This document shows, in pieces, positions 63,175-64,000 of a DNA stretch of 64,000 nt (position 1 is its first letter; every line of letters starts with the position of its first letter). Below the pieces are notes generated by a model. That model was not told where the DNA came from. It was given only the letters and a program-made list of their open reading frames with translations, and ran no database searches. The stretch spans positions 1 through 64,000 of the forward strand of contig CAZXIN010000012.1 in assembly GCA_964640795.1 (NCBI GenBank). Direction: 5' to 3'. The translations under genes were made by a program, and so were the position numbers. Source of the stretch: M269 sp964640795 (GTDB lineage: Bacteria; Pseudomonadota; Gammaproteobacteria; Enterobacterales; Alteromonadaceae).

Positions 63175-64000
63175 CTATCCGACAACACCTGCAAGTGTTA
63201 ACAAAGAAAGCATCATCAACATAAAGATGACGTTCCGCTTAGCCAGTCGAACCATAGTGCAAGGCTCCTCTGTACAATCATCGGGGTTTGGATCAATTTC
63301 TTCTGCTGCCTTAGAGACTTTAGCTAATAAAGATTTGGCCGACACCTCTTTATTAAATAGCTCAGCCAACCACACAGGCATAGCTCTCGAAAAGTGCCCG
63401 ACCAATAAGAAACCTAATGCAGTTATACGCACAGGAAACCAATCTATAAAATAAAGTACTTGTTCAGCGTGCTTTGCCGCATCACTCTCTCTATTGAGAT
63501 AAATTCCTGCTATGTTTCTGGCTAGAACATAAAAAACAGCGCCGGCGCCACCAAAAAAGACAAAAGCAACTATCACAGCAGCATAATGACTGTAGTTAGT
63601 CCAAACAAGGTTCTGACCAAAGCTAAACTCTGTTTGCGATTCATCATGCCCCATTTGTCCAGAATAAAGGTCGCATGCGACCATATCCCCTTGTTGTGCA
63701 GCCCTTAAAAAACCTTTGTAGCTAGCGCGCTGCATTGGGCACCCCAAGCAAATCAATAACAAAGCTAAATTAAACAAAGCACTTAAAAATAGCCCAAAAA
63801 CCATGTTACTCATAAACGCAACAATGATAGCGGGTATGAGTGACAGAGCCACCACACTCACCATTGAAGCATCGTCTTTACCCCAACCCCGTTTCTCGAT
63901 AAGTTCCAAATAACGAGAAAAGTAGAAATCATAATGCCAGTAGGGTGACTTCACTGTTACACGCTCAACAGCTAAGGCAATAAGTAAACTAATTAATGTC
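63175..64000 (-). CDS. ampE: AmpE family membrane protein (5' end at window edge)
   Basis: AmpE is an inner-membrane protein linked to beta-lactamase induction and cell-wall recycling, usually encoded after ampD. A GTG at 63954 could begin the frame, but the reading frame continues upstream as TLISLLIALAVERVTVKSPYW. This matches the AmpE start (MTLFTTLLVLIFERLF in E. coli). The last base of the window supplies the G of the expected ATG, so only two bases of the gene are missing. It has several membrane helices and the conserved VLYFIDWFPVRITALGFLLVGHF. Its expected partner ampD would lie beyond the edge. Confidence 0.9.
   Translation of the reverse strand, partial: TLISLLIALAVERVTVKSPYWHYDFYFSRYLELIEKRGWGKDDASMVSVVALSLIPAIIVAFMSNMVFGLFLSALFNLALLLICLGCPMQRASYKGFLRAAQQGDMVACDLYSGQMGHDESQTEFSFGQNLVWTNYSHYAAVIVAFVFFGGAGAVFYVLARNIAGIYLNRESDAAKHAEQVLYFIDWFPVRITALGFLLVGHFSRAMPVWLAELFNKEVSAKSLLAKVSKAAEEIDPNPDDCTEEPCTMVRLAKRNVIFMLMMLSLLTLAGVVG

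Noticed and set aside
1..64000. CRISPR arrays, prophage, insertion sequences or defence islands
   Set aside because: No regularly spaced repeats, transposase, integrase or phage structural genes were seen anywhere in the window.

Overview
The window is about 64 kb of compact chromosomal DNA with low to moderate G+C. It comes from a motile, Gram-negative, probably marine gammaproteobacterium. Gene order and content point to the Alteromonadales side of the class: flgBCDE next to cheR-cheV, divergent flgP/flgT lipoprotein and H/T-ring genes, a DUF3545 gene, the block purL-mltF-tadA-guaA-guaB-xseA-der-bamB-yfgM-hisS-ispG-rodZ-pilF-rlmN-ndk, a fused thrA heading thrABC, and ampE-pdhR-aceEF-lpd-acnB. 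The genus is not established. No prophage, insertion sequence, integron or CRISPR array was seen. The window is core genome with small accessory pockets.

Layout. (1) 1-8930 is flagellar: flgE, flgD, flgC, flgB, cheR and cheV on the minus strand; flgA, flgM and flgN on plus; then flgP on minus and flgT on plus. Four sigma-54 type promoters (for flgF outside the window, flgB, flgA and flgP) and a perfect sigma-28 promoter before flgM outline the regulatory cascade. (2) 8978-9654 holds tRNA-Arg(CCT) and an Smr-domain gene, followed by a sparse stretch with a 47-residue membrane ORF and the purL terminator. (3) 10236-31909 is the housekeeping block for purine synthesis, GMP synthesis, tRNA editing and charging, exonuclease VII, ribosome assembly GTPase, outer-membrane assembly, isoprenoid synthesis, cell shape, type IV pili, rRNA/tRNA methylation and nucleotide balance. 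(4) 31910-38520 has a probable dispersed repeat, a GTG-started DUF3545 gene, ung, and thrABC with a leader peptide and attenuator read directly from the DNA.

(5) 38576-50246 is a mixed region: a secreted small protein, a membrane-anchored AraC regulator, a MAPEG protein, a PLP-dependent deaminase-like enzyme, proline iminopeptidase, DUF192 and DUF819 proteins, acnB, an HDOD protein, an alpha/beta hydrolase and a DUF1289 protein. (6) 50247-54934 has a SulP transporter, a DUF2855 protein and two intact paralogues of an uncharacterised secreted family, with a decayed third copy at 51885-52156. (7) 55040-64000 is the pyruvate dehydrogenase operon (pdhR, aceE, aceF, lpd) with a perfect PdhR-type operator just before pdhR, then a periplasmic solute-binding protein and ampE, which lacks only its first bases at the right edge.

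The least expected items are the remnant of the secreted family, the four 8-bp direct repeats at the thr promoter, the hisS promoter whose -10 box lies in the loop of the ispG terminator, the LysM domain on PilF, and several short genes or start sites that length-based gene calling would miss. No convincing new multi-gene system was found. Positions and motifs were read by eye; family names rest on recognition of sequence patterns, not on database searches.
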